A stretch of 64,000 bases of DNA, from NCBI GenBank assembly GCA_013397435.1, contig VZRG01002591.1, positions 1 to 64,000 of the forward strand. The letters are read 5' to 3'. Numbering within the stretch: position 1 is the first letter of the stretch; every line of letters begins with the position of its first letter. Below the pieces are notes generated by a model. That model was not told the DNA's origin, made no database searches, and saw only the letters and a list, made by a program, of their open reading frames with translations. The DNA comes from Erythrocercus mccallii (taxonomy: Eukaryota > Chordata > Aves > Passeriformes > Dicruridae). Shown here piece by piece: positions 39,110-51,900 of this stretch. A program made the position numbers and the translations under genes.

Positions 39110-40864
39110 TCTTTTCCACTGATATGATTTTGATGTTGCTGTCAGACCTGTGGTAAAAGAGTGAATGAACTTGGGACATACTTTAAGGGCAGAGCACACA
39201 GGAAACCTCGGCAGGTCAATTACCTTAAAAATGTCTCAAATTCAGTAGGCTTGTGAGCCTAAGACAAGTATAATTAAACTTAAAGGAAAGCAAAAATAAG
39301 AACTTAAAATGCTGGTTTGGTTCTCATAAACCTGAGTAAGCCAAAGTCTGGATTACTCAATTATGTATGGTTGTGGGATTTGTTTTGTGAGCTTTTTCCT
39401 GCACAGTGCAAATTCTCAGCATCCTTCTCCTTCACTGTGCTTGTGTGTCAGTCTCTGAGGAAGGAGAGGAAGGAAGTTAATGTTATGATTTGGGGACTTA
39501 CAATGTGCTCCATGTCACCCTTTTTCCTCTCAGGCTGCGCTCAGACATGCTGGAAAGTATCTGTAGGGAGAAGGAGATACAATGATACTCTTTGGAGTAT
39601 ATACCTGAGACTGTATATGTGCAGCTGTGTTCCATGTCTGTGCCATGGAAAAGAGAAGAGTTCCCTGGAAGGAATTGCAAAACCCCACTTTGCAGTGAAG
39701 TTTAATAGGAATACACAAGCTGGGCAAAATGTGTGGGTTTGTGGACTGAAAGCTTGCACTTTTGAAGGAGCTGAACCCTAGAGCCTGGCACTGTGGTATT
39801 GTTTTTTATCAGTTAAAAATATTGTTTAAGGAGCTCTACATAACGCATCTTCATTGAGTTTTCTTCCTTTCCCTTTTTGATTGAAATATGCATGGCTTTA
39901 TTAACAGTTTAGTTTACTTGTCTGTTAAGCTAAACTAAAAGCTTTGAAGAGCTTCTGCAATGGATTTAAGTATCACTGAGCTGCTTTGCTGCTTTGTGGC
40001 TGCTTTGCCTTGCTGTGAGAGGAAAAGTCAAATTCCAGCTCCTGTGTGCACAGGTCCTTAGTTTCTGGAGCTCTCAGTGTCTCCTTTATCTGCAGCCTCC
40101 AGCTGATGCAGTCTAAGTAATGCATATTTGGTGCCAGTACAAGTTTCTTACTGTCTTGGCTGTGACAATGCCCAGTGGCAGAGTATAGGAAGAGTATAAA
40201 AATAGGAAGGGATGTAATGGTGCCTCTGTGGTGTAGTCTCCTTCCCTTAAACAGGTCAGGAATTTCAACGTTCAGGAATAATACCTTTGGTTTATGTAGT
40301 GTGGTCACTTTCTGGTCCACAGCAATCTCCCTGAATCATATGCTATATATGTGAAATCATATTACCTCCATGTGGTTTTGAACCTACTACTGGTTGTCTG
40401 CTCTGGTGTTCCAAGTTCTTGTACTGGAAGAAGAAAGGAAAAATTACTCTTTTTACCTGCTTTCTGCTGTTCTTGCCTTTATAGGCCTTCATGTAGTGTT
40501 TCTCTCCCTTCTTTCTTCAATGAAAGACATTGCACTGGTCATTACCCACAGTGAAGCCATGCCATACTGTGAGTATTTCTGTTGCCTTTCCTTTCAACCT
40601 TTTCTAATTTTCTGGTGTCCTTTTTGGAATTAAGACAGCACGTAGAAGCACAATTGGTTTGTTGGGATTTTTTTTGTAGGGGCAAAATATTTATGTTTCT
40701 TCAATCCCATTTTTAGTAAGTCCTAACACTGAATTTGCTTTTCTTGACTCCTGGATAACAGGATTACATTCTTAGGCCTTCAGCTAACTAGTACTAATGC
40801 AATTTCCCCCCATGTCTATCGCTTTTTACTGAAACACATTGAATTTTATTTTATTGCAAGAAAT

Positions 40865-41432
40865 TGCAAGCTGCACAGAGCCACATGCTCCCTCTCCCAC
40901 CAGCTGTATCTGGGAGAGAATTAGATGGGTAAAAGATGGAAAATTCATGGATTGAGATAAAGACAGGTTAATCGGGAAAGCAAAAGCTGCGCACACAATA
41001 AACAAAACCAGGAATTAATCCACTGCTTCCCCTGGGCAGGCAGGTGTCTAGCCATCTCCAGGAGAGCAGAGCCCTGTCAGGTGTATTGCTTACTCAGGAA
41101 GACAAACACCATCACTTCAGAGGTCCCCCTCTTCCTCCTTCTTCCCCCCAGTTTATACACTGAGCATGATGTCAGAGGGTCTGGAATATCCCTTTGGTGA
41201 GTTGGGGTCACCTGGCTGTGTTTCCTCCCAACCTCCCATGCACCCCCAGCCCCCCTCCAGCATGGCAGAATGGAAATCAGAAAAGGCGTTGGCTCTGTGT
41301 AAGTCCTGCTCAGCAATAACAAAAACATCTCTATATTATCATCTCTGCATTCAGCACAAATCCAAAACACAGTCTTATTCCAGCCACTGTGAACAAAATT
41401 GACTCTACCCCAGCAAAAGCCAGAACACTACA
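40865..41432 (-). mobile_element. Solo LTR of an avian endogenous retrovirus, antisense
   Basis: Read on the minus strand it starts TGTAGTGTTCTGGCTTTTGC at 41432 and passes GGGTAGAGTCAATTTTGTTC. The U3 contains a CRE-like TGATGTCA-type motif (41167-41174) upstream of a TATAAAC TATA box (41151-41157), then a purine-rich GGGGGGAAGAAGG block and a region reading AAGACAGTTTAA-like in the usual family, here with a decayed polyadenylation signal. It ends in a degraded CA-type terminus near 40865. I recognise this layout from LTRs abundant in songbird genomes. No gag, pol or env sequence adjoins it, so it is a solo LTR left by recombination. Target-site duplications could not be made out. The 97-codon frame at 41077-41370 is inside the LTR and is not a gene. 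Confidence 0.82.
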
Positions 41433-42384
41433 ATCTGAGAAATGAAGTTTTCTACCACAATGTGGTGTAGAGCTCAAATTAGTAAGCAGCATAACTCTTG
41501 CTGGAGAGCCCTTGATAGAAAGAAACAGGGAAATGCAAAGTATTTAAAAAATTTGGTCTGACTCTACTTGAGCATGAGTGTGACCTATGCTCCAAAGTCA
41601 CTTAAGTGTTCTTGAAAAATACCATAATCATTAGTAAGCAGCTTGCAGTGTGATTGCTGGTCAGATGCGTACACAGGGAGGAGGGGCAAGTACCCACTGT
41701 TGGCCGAGGTAAACCTCCAGAGTCCCTAAAGAGGAGAAACAATGGCTTAAATTAAAAGATTTCTGGCAAGCTTTTTTAAAATGCTAGTTGTCTTTTATTC
41801 CAAGGCTTAAAGACTTTGAGATTTGTTTCCATTGTCACAGCTTTGGAAAAACTCAGTGCTTCTACTATTTTAACATAAATTCTAAACTTACTGATTTTTA
41901 TCTACTGTACCTTGCAGGCTTTAAGCGGAATATAATCTTAATATATAATATAGCATAATAAGCAGAATAAACCCCACCTTTTTAGTAGTCAGGCAGAAAC
42001 TATTTCAAAACCGTTCTTGATTATATGCGGCTGACAGGGTTTTAAAGAGTAGCTGTGTGGGAGCGTTTCTTTTAAAACTACACACAACATGACATTGTAG
42101 GATTTTTGCACAGAGAAGAAAATAAACTAGGTCAGCATAGGTCAAACTTCAGTCTTCCAGTGAGAAAAGCATCTATTTAAAGTGGAAGATGAGAAATGAT
42201 ATAGTAACTGTTACCCTGAAGTGAAAAATGGTGCTGTTTGTGTGTTTAATTGGTCAGGGTTTGCAGTGGGGCTTTGAATTCCACTGCTGTCGGATCTCGT
42301 ATTGCTGCTGTCGATCAGGGGTTTTCTCTTTCTTAAAAGACTTACGGTAAATTTATTTTGGATGGCCTCTTAACAGGTGTTTCC
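41433..42384. other. Non-coding stretch between the LTR and the CpG island
   Basis: AT-rich with no gene or repeat recognised. Confidence 0.5.
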
Positions 42385-42965
42385 TCAGCGCTCCGAAGGC
42401 TCTAAATGAGAACCGTGCTGCGTGTCCGGAGCTCTCAGCTGAAATCACACGCGGCCCGGCACGGGCGCTGCTGTGTTTGCTCATCTGTGGCCACGCTGAC
42501 AGTGGGCCCTGGCGGGTCCCACTGCCCGGCCGGGACGCGGAACAGATGTCGGGGATTAGTGGGGAAGGATCTGGGCAGGCTCTGGGGCTGCGCGCTGGCG
42601 GAAGTCATTCATTGTGGGGACGCGGACAGGGCCGCTGGGTCTGCGCTGAGGAGTCGCCCAAAATGGGCCTCGGTGCTTTTGTGTATCTGAATCAAAACCA
42701 AATGTTCTCCTGGTACCTTTTAATTAAAGGGAAAGCGTAAATCAACACAATAAAATAAAGTTAGCGCACCAAGTGGTATTGTATTCGCACGGTGTTCTTC
42801 CCAGCAAAGAAGCGGCGATGCGGCGCTCCGAAGGTCGCGCTGCCTTGCGCGCCGTCGGGGAAAGGCTGCCCGGTCTGTCCTGCTGGGAAGGGCTGTGGGG
42901 CACGAGGTGGCTGCGCCTGACCTGGCGGCCAGCAGCGCCTCTGCGCCTTGGACTGGCGCTCATGG
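42385..42965. promoter_or_regulatory. Intragenic CpG island
   Basis: By hand count this roughly 580-bp stretch holds about 50 CpG dinucleotides, against almost none in the flanking kilobases, and GC content rises sharply. It falls into two CpG-dense lobes (42385-42665 and 42785-42965) separated by an AT-rich spacer with tttaattaaaggg and aataaaataaag. Islands of this type usually mark promoters kept unmethylated in the germline. It lies inside the presumed ATP8A2 intron, so it could start an alternative ATP8A2 transcript or a non-coding RNA. The frames on both strands within it owe their length to the low stop content of GC-rich DNA and show no family. Confidence 0.72.
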
Positions 42966-45900
42966 CCAATTGGTCATTTCGTCAGTGTTTTATGCTTAAG
43001 GGAATGTTTCCTGCGGGACTGCCTGTCTTCAGCTGTTGGGTTTATCGCTGGCCCTTGTGTTTGGAATGTTCTGTGCTCAGAAATCAACCATCTGTGGAAA
43101 CATAGGGGTAGCACAAGGTGGCCAAGACTGAGTGGTGCGTGGCACTATGTGTCCCCTACAGACATCATTATTCCCCCCTACATTACTGGGAGGTTTATCA
43201 GGTATCTCACTGGGCTGGAAGCTAACTTTGGCCAGCAATTCATTAAGTTATGGGATGAGAGCAGGCACCTGTAGCTGTGATTTGTGATATGGAAAAACCA
43301 ATTGTATAAATTGCTACTATATTGTGATGTGGTTGTGATGGTTTCAGTAAAGGGTGAAAGGAAGGCAGAAAAATAGAGAGACACAGGATGCCTCTCCAGG
43401 CTTCGGCAAGAGAGTGTGGTGGGAGTCACTGCAGATGTGCTTCATATGTGACAATACAAGGCACAGAGACACAGTGGCTCTGTGAAGAAATTCTGCATGC
43501 TCAAGCAATGACATAAATTACTCTGGGAATGAAAACAGAGGAAAGGAGCAAGGTTTTGTAGGAAAAACTACGTATTTGTGTAAGGCTCCATTGATTGGAG
43601 TTGAATTGCAGTCATACTAAAATAACCCAAAGCCTTTTAGGCCCTCCAGGAGAGGCGGTACAACAGTAAAGAAAACTTTGAGCAAACTGTATTCAAAATA
43701 TGCTTTAAGAATGTAACCATTGAATGAAGATAAAATCCCATGTGAATATGTAGTGATTGAGCTAGTAAATTACTCTTCCTGGAGAAATAAAATGTGGGGA
43801 AGTAATGGATATTATCTGATGCAAGTCAACCACTGCTGTAACAGATTAAGATCTCTAAAGCTGAGTTTAAAGGACATAGTTTTCCAGAAGGCAGAACTCT
43901 GTCTATGGAAGTGGTGTACTTCCAGCTGCTGTTGACTTTGGTAAGAATTCAACATGCTAATCAATTTATAAACCTATGCCCCAATTTTAAAAACTTAGAA
44001 GAGATCTACTTCTCTGAGCCTCGCAGTTACGAGATGTAATTCTCGCTGTATGGTTATTAGCCATTTTCTGAAATTCTTAAGCTACTAAGAAATCTATAGG
44101 ATGTAAGACATGGGGAATAGTGTTCTCCTGGTAAATGCAATCTCAGATCATACTAGGAAATAAGTCAGTTAAAAACATCAATAACAGTGTTTTCCATTTG
44201 TGGGTTTCACTGCTATGATTTCCTGCAGGCAGCAAACCACATGTATAGTTGCAGTACTCTCCAGCAAGCTGCCTGCTAGAGCAGGTGTCAGCCTGCCCCA
44301 TTTAAATTGCTACATCAGGACTCTGGAGAGCAGCAGTCTTGCTGACATCAACTCATTTGCCAGATTTGGGGACAAAATGCTGAATCTAATTTGAACTAAT
44401 ACTGACATAAGTGTTGCCACGGGCCATTTCAGATCTTTCTTTGTGCTGTAGAGCTTGATTTTTGGTCAGCAGCTTCAGTCAGGACCTAGAACTGTTTAGA
44501 TGACTCAGGCATGTGGAAGATACCTGATTACACTTACCTGAAATATTTAATAGTGTACTTAAGATTGAGGTTTTTTAATGTACTCTCTCAAGATGGTCTA
44601 TAAAAGCACAAAAAAGCTTAGCATGAAGATACACACAGTGGCAAATCAAATAGTAAAGGAATAAATGCAGATTTCAAAGATTTTTCTTTTTCAAGTTAGT
44701 AAAATGATCATGTGACATAGGGCAAGTGTTATTTTATAGTAATATAGAAAACTTATTTTCCAATTAAATATTTGTTTGTTTAAAAGCTTACTTTGAAAAC
44801 ACTCCACTGAGGGGAGCTGTGTTTTTTGTGTTTTCTGAGATTAGTGCACATACCCAAATTCACACCATGAAACCATGGTAGAGGTGATCTTTCTGCTCCT
44901 AGTAGAGCATCTTTTTATTTAGGAATGTTATACTGAGGAGAAGGAAATATTTTGAAACATGTGTGTTTTATGTGAGGAAGCCAGTGCTGAGTAGCATTGT
45001 TGGAAATTTTCAACACACAAAGCCAGGAAATTTGAAGGTTCTGAATCTTTTTGTAGGTATAACTTAACAAGTTGTACAAATATCCTGTATCTTTGCTGGT
45101 AAGGAACAACTTCTTCTAAACATAACTACTCCCCTAGAGTTTGAAATTCAAATGTGGGGTTTGTAAAATTAATTTCTTTTCCCCCCGCAGCTTTCATGAT
45201 AAAGACAGTTATTAAATAAGGGCAGCTACTCTAGAAAAGTCATTGCTGTTAAGATGTTTACAGAAACTTACAAACACCAAACAAGAGTGGTTACATGCTG
45301 AACATTACTTCAAAAGGAGAATGGAAAATATAAATTTCTTATATGTAGAGTAGAAGTTTATCCTAAAGTGCATGAAGCAGTGAACAAGACAAACTGTTAC
45401 ATTGTTGAGTCTGTCAAAGTTACTCTCATATTTCATGCCTTTGTTCACCAACAATTTAAGAATAATTTGAGGGGGAAGGAGAGCAAAAATACAAAGATTC
45501 TTTAAAAGGTGTGTGTAGGTGTGACTCTGCTTTCTTACTGGCATCACTTTCTTACATGTTTTACCTTGGCTCAGTGAAGTTAGGGAATCGTGGCAGATCA
45601 CTGCCTAGCAGCCATAGCTGGCTTATGGACCTGCTCTGCCACACTTGCCGGGGAAGTTCATCTTAAATTGGAGTATAAAAGAAGATCATATTGTGTTGCA
45701 CAACTGTGTAATTGGACACATCTCAGAAAATTCAAACTATCATATAATTCAGAATAATACCAAGCCTGACTAAGGTGAGCAAAAATAAATCTTGGATGAC
45801 ATAAAGAGTGTCAGCGGGTTTTTTCCCAAGTTGTTCATGGTTTTAATTTGTGCTGGAGAAACTCATGCTAATGCAGAAGGGTATTTTAATTTTTTTCTTT

Positions 45901-48900
45901 TTAATGTGAAAGAATAATTAGCACCTGGTGCTATTTAGGTAAAAATTTACTGAGGTGTGTCATCCACTATGAGGAGAAGGTCCTTTGGTTAATGAGATCT
46001 GTGCTTTCTAATAAAATTTCACGAGTCCACTTACCCATTTACATGGAGGATGATTTTACTACTGACTTCTAACCAACAGTTTTCTCCAAATGACTATGAA
46101 GAAACATAAATTTACTTTTTTTTTTTTAGCTTAGTGTAATGAATAATGAAAAAAAATTACAGGCTGCATGGAACTGAATCAGAGTTTACACTGCTAGTGA
46201 ACCATAAAATTAAATTAAAGCACTATCTGATTAATTTTCTTAATTCTCTGCTATCAGAATAATAATGGAGGGTAGCATGGGCAGGCTCCTTGCTTAATTG
46301 GTACTGTTGTATACTATTTAAGCAATGAGATAAAGCCATTTTTTCCTTAAGCAGGACTGCACACGTAGAATATATCTTCAGTTAACACAAAATAGAGCTT
46401 ATTTTAGCATCCTGTGGGATATATTTGGCCAATGATGTGTTCATGTATCTGTCAAATATTAATTTCTGTAAGTTACATTAAGAAATAGAATAAAAATAGG
46501 TTGTTAACTTGCTGTGTTCCTCCATTATGGAAAGAGTTCCTGACAAGAAAATTGAAGGATCTAGAAGATCCTTTCACTGTGCTCCTATGGTTTTATAGCT
46601 CTAATTAGTCCTTTCAAAACCATGGCTGTGTGTGTGAAGTTAGTTTTGGTGGGTTTTTCTTCCCTCGAAGATTTTAATTTTTGTTTTGTAGCTTTGTATT
46701 GCTAATTCCAGATCATGAAGTAACTTAAAGCAAGTGATTTGTCTTTTTTGAGTTGACATTATATTTTCAGTCTTTAGTCATTAGTCTTCTGTACTTAAAT
46801 TAGTATTTCCTGCTTTCTTTTATTTGTCATAACCAGCAATTTCTTTAGTGAAAAGCTTCTTGCCTGATACCTGAACTCAAAACACATTGGGCTTTACTAG
46901 GAATGCCAAATACGTGCTGGTGTTGGCAATTTTCTTTTTGCTCAAAGTACTGCTCCTGCTGTCCCTGCCTACATTTGCATCCAGGTGCTACATTAAAAAT
47001 ATCAACAAGCTTCATAACTAGGAAGCTAGACAGCAGATAGATTTCTTACTCTAGGCTCCCATGTGTCTTCAAGTATGACTGGCAAAATTAAGGGAAAGAG
47101 GTAAAATATTTGAGTGAGGTGTCTGATTTTTTTTCTCCGTTCCTCCTTCTACTGCTCTCAAGGGGATGTGGTGGTATGAGCGGAGGCTGGGAGAGAGAGG
47201 AAATAGTTTTGAGACTGGACCAATGTGTCATTGTGTTAAATCCAGCCAGCCAGTGAGGTCATTGTTTTCATCTGAGTCATTTTAGAATGAAAACTCTTAC
47301 ATTATGGAAAACATTGCACATCTTTATTTCAGATATGGAAATATCCAGCCAGCCTTTCAGTGTCTGAGCTCCGCTGATTTCAGCTGAGGTACTCCTGACT
47401 CCCAGTGGTGTAAGCAGGAGGGGAAATCAAATTCTTCTGCCTCATTTCTTAACACTTTGCCACTAACCCAAAGGGATTATTCCTTAGGTGCTTTTCCAGC
47501 CTAGACATTTGTTGAAGAGAGAGCTGGTAAATCTGTTGATTGCACCTGTCAGCCCTGAATCTACTAAATCTGTCCAGCCTGGAGCTGGCTGTAGTTATGT
47601 TGCAGGGAAAAGTTCCTAAGCACCAACTCATGTTGAGACTAGACTGTGTTTCAGTGTGCACAGGGAAAATCCTCAAGACTGCATTCTTGGATATTGATTA
47701 TATTTCATACTTGGGCTCCAGTAGACTCATTCTCCATATAGTGCAATTTAACTGGGGGACTTGGGCAATCTGCCCAGCTCTGCAGTCAATTTGTGTGACC
47801 ATGAGCTAGCCCTGTCATCTCTCTGCACTTACAGAGAGGATTAAAATTGCTTTTAATGTCTGTGATCTCTAAGGTGGGTCTGATGTTTGTAGCACCTTGA
47901 GGATCTTGCATAATACAAGAATTTTACAACTATTTGTGTATTTTCTACGGTATTAACAGCATGGGGTGGAGATACTGACCATTCCATACAAGCTAACCAA
48001 AATAGTAGGAGGTTTTAATTTAACGTAACAAAACTTTTTTATCATTTGAAGTTTGAGAAGGCCATTGCTAGCTGATGGCTTGAGAATAATTTATGAAAAA
48101 TGTGTTGGTTTATGACACAGTATCTACCAGTTATTACATGGCATGGAGTGCTTGGAGTGTGTTTGTGGCAAGTCTTGTGTCTCCTTAAGATCTGTTCAGT
48201 CACTTGATTGTTAAGAATTAATACTTCTATCCATTCGAAGTAAAACTTCCAGGCCTTTTGAAAGAGCACTACTCAGTGCTAGCACTGAAACATTCAGGCT
48301 TAAGAGGACCCAAAACATGCAGACTGTGCACAGTGCAGTTCTCTAAAGGAAAACAGGGGTGGGTAATGGTCTGCAAACTGTAAATAAATATTTGTTGAGG
48401 AGTTTGCACAATGACATAATTCATAAAATGCGATAGGATTTTTTTATGCATGGAATCTGTTTCTCTTACTACTGAAGTTTGGGTTCAAATTTAATTGTGA
48501 AAAGCATTTTAAAAATTAGAAAAGAGAGAAAAGAACAAACCTGCAGCAACAACATCAAAGTTGTAGCATCACAAAAAGTGCAACAATTTCAAGATTGCGG
48601 TAGGTGGTATTTTACTTTCTACTGCAAATATTTTCTAGACATTTAAAGAAATGTCTGGATTAGCCCTGTTGAGTCTATAGAGCAAATGAAAGGCCATCTT
48701 TTGCAGGAGTCTGAGAGTTTTCAGAGCATTGCTGTAATGTGTCCCAGTGTTAATGCTTGAACTTCTCGAGGAGAGTAATAGGTTTGTCCGTACTCCGTGC
48801 CTTCAGATGAGGCACTGAAACTTAAGAGAAGCAGGACTGTTTTCCCAAGCTAGCAGCACCAGTGGGAAAATGTCTGTGGCTGGGGGGCCAGGAGTAATAC

Positions 48901-51900
48901 CTCAGATTGATGGGCTGGGGCAGGCTTTGAAGAAACTGCCCTCAGTTGACTGAAAGTCAGGCATGCTTCCATGTGAATTGCCTTACATGGGGTGGGAGCA
49001 GAGTGACCAACTGGGCTTCCTGTGCCCCAGCTCTAGCCCTTCTGAAGTGGTGTGCTCAGACCAAGCCACTGGTCTAGAATTGATGGAGGAGGGGTGCTGG
49101 CAGAGAGGTCCACCTGGTGCACTTGGTTGGCTGCTTTGAGGTATGTTGGTGCAGCTGGGCATGCAATGCTTCCTGCTTTGGCTACCAAGGCAGAGCAGAT
49201 GGAGCAGCAGGGCCAAGCTCCCAGAGCTGCAACTCCAGCCACAAGTGTTACCAGCATCTGGGAAGTCCAGATCAAGAGTACCTCAGTGATGGCAGTGGAT
49301 ATTTCTTGTGCTGTTACCATATGTGAATCCCTCACAATAATCATGTGGCCATCCTCTCCCTTGCTCCTCCTTTCCCAAGTGCTTCCAAAGACAGTGTCGT
49401 GCTATCACCCACATTTGACTACTGGAGACACAGTGATGTGCCATCACCAGACTGCAGGTTGGACTTGAATCCCAGGTGTACAAAGCTGGAATTGAATGAG
49501 TATGAAACTACAATTGAGCAGCTTATTGGGTACTTATCCATGTCTCATGGAGAGAGCTGTGATCAGGCTCCAGGCACACTTCCAGGAATAAATTTTTTCA
49601 TGCTGAAAGTATAAACCCAGGTGTTTCCATCGTGCCCTTTTTTTGTCAAAGTTAAGATACGTGGATATATGAGGAAATGAAATAATAAAGAACTTCAGTT
49701 ATTTAAAATAGGAATTTAAATTTTGTCTCACTTTTCTTGACTGATATGACTGAGATCCTTGCTTGCTTTGTCTGACTCATTTACTGGTCCCCAGTTGTCT
49801 AACCATGCTGTGATAAGAATACCAGAACAGTGTGTATATTGACTTCCCATCCCTGGGCACTTTTGGCCTTGTTCTCATTGGAAGTTGTTGAAAATAGTGA
49901 CACCATCTATTGGTGAAACAGTACTACTAGGAATGATGCTTATGTACATACTAAGAATAGTGAAATGGAGAAAAGAGCTTGAAATGTACTCCAGATTGTA
50001 TTGCAATTTAAGGTGTTTTTTTTAAAAAAAACAATCTATTCTCTATTTCATATGCTTGTGCATAACATGTCCTTGAGTTAAAGTTAGCAAAGTACAACTC
50101 AAACTCCAACCAACAAACGTAAAAGCCCACCTTAACCTACACTTTCTAAAACAACAATACAAAGACAATATTCTTGGTCATTCTGAATGGTCAGTGCTAT
50201 CACCTTTTTTTAATGTGTTTAAAAAAAGAAATTGTCTACCCTTACAAATGCTATTTAGAGGAGGTTAAAGGCATTGGGACCTAAATTATTTCCTCCTCAG
50301 TTGTGAAAAAACTGGAGTTAAGTTTTTTTTTTCCTTCTTTTCTTGTTCCCATTCTTTCTTTTTAACAGATATTATCAGTTCTCTAAAATGAATACTTTGT
50401 CTGTGGCAGATTAATCAGTGATTGAAAGGCAGTCTACTGGTGGCAGCAGTATAAGTTGCAGTGTTCTCAGGAGGAGGTTGCATTAGTCTCAAGTGTTTTT
50501 GGGGGGTGCCGTGTGATTAGTAGTCTCTGGTAATACGCTTTGAATGTGATAGCCACTAATGTTTACATCAGTAGATAGAACAAAAATGACTTAGTTACAT
50601 ATCGTGGGGCTTCTGTGATGACAGAGATGGTCAATATTTTGAATTTGTTTAAAAAACAACCTATTTCTACTCCTGCTTTGTGTGATGATCTTTACAAAAA
50701 AAGAATTGTAGTGGTTCCTGTTTGGTATCTCTGCTTTATTTTTAATCTTGGAGTGATAACTGATAGCTGAAGTTTTTCACAGGAACTGGGTATAGAAATG
50801 CTGTGTTTCACTGAAGATGTATTGCAGTACTGTCTTCATTGTTGTCATGACTGGCTGAGCAACTGGAATGGAGCACAACAACAGCTGGGAAGCATGAGGA
50901 AAACTTTGTAGGGATAGATAGGTGGTCTTACTGCAGCTTCCATTCATAACCCTGCTGTCTGCAACTTGGGGACTAACCAAGAAATGCTGTCTGGGGATGA
51001 GCATGTTGGGTGGTTTGCTGTGAATGCTCTGCTGAGGAGCTCCCATCCTGTGAGAAGAGGGTGTAATCCTGCGAGGGAGGCAGGATTCTCTGTCTTCAGA
51101 GGCAGAGCTGTGCATGCAAGACAGACTGGTTCACTGTCATGAAGCGTAGCAGTCCTGTAATTCCAAGAGGAAGCTAGAGATGAGCAGGAAAGAAGCCTTC
51201 CAGATGAACTGAGGAATGGAGTAAAACCTTGGTGAGAATTGTGTAGAAAAAGCCTTGCCCCTAGTAAGATGAATGTCTGACAGGGTAAGATGAATAGTTT
51301 TACTGTTATGGTGAAGTTTTTGGACAGAATAATACTTGAGTAAAATACATAATTGTAGGCAAAAAGTATTTGGCTTTGAGGTTTTTTCCAACATGCCACA
51401 TGTCCACGTCCAATTCATAGCCATTGATTGTCAGCATTTATAGCAAAAATAATAGCATTTTGACTTCTATTGAACACATACTCAGATTGCTCTGCACTTT
51501 GAAAGTGTGTCAAGTTGCTTTCGGCTAGAAAAGCAAAAAGTGGAATGTAAAATATTTCAATCAAAAATATCAGAAAATGCATATAGAATACTATGGCCCT
51601 TTTTTAACCTGTATTAGCACAGCCAAAGGAAGGATGGTGAGTGGAAATGCTGATGTGAGTCTGTGACTGCTAGCACTTGCAGGGTCTTGGCTAAAGAAAA
51701 GCAAAGCATGAGGATAAATCTTATTATGTTTTGCCACTGTTATTACAGTTCAACTTCTTGGCTAACAATAAAGTTATTAATTCCCTCTTAGTCCTGTCCA
51801 TCCTTTTCCTTAAATAAACATAGATCAAAACTGCCTGTGTGCTTCTGGCATTCTCATGTGAATGAAGGCACGAGGGCTCCCAAATAACCGAGAGCCCATT

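Larger units (their letters stand above)
37269..40864. other. Non-coding stretch with gap and low-complexity tracts
   Basis: No gene supported. It contains the 20-N gap, a T-rich tract at 38472-38503 and an A-rich tract at 39034-39109. A candidate conserved stretch around 37990-38330 is listed separately. The + strand frame 39317-39781 (154 codons) has no family resemblance and is of a length expected occasionally by chance. Confidence 0.5.

Noticed and set aside
39317..39781. 154-codon + strand gene
   Set aside because: The length is within what chance gives in 64 kb of six frames. There is no family resemblance or splice signal, and overlapping frames on the other strand are equally open.
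41077..41402. Overlapping open frames on both strands
   Set aside because: They lie wholly inside the solo LTR and have no start or family context.
42406..43105. Protein-coding exon in the CpG island
   Set aside because: Open frames on both strands are explained by GC-rich, stop-poor sequence; the translations are low-complexity Arg/Gly/Ala text without domains.
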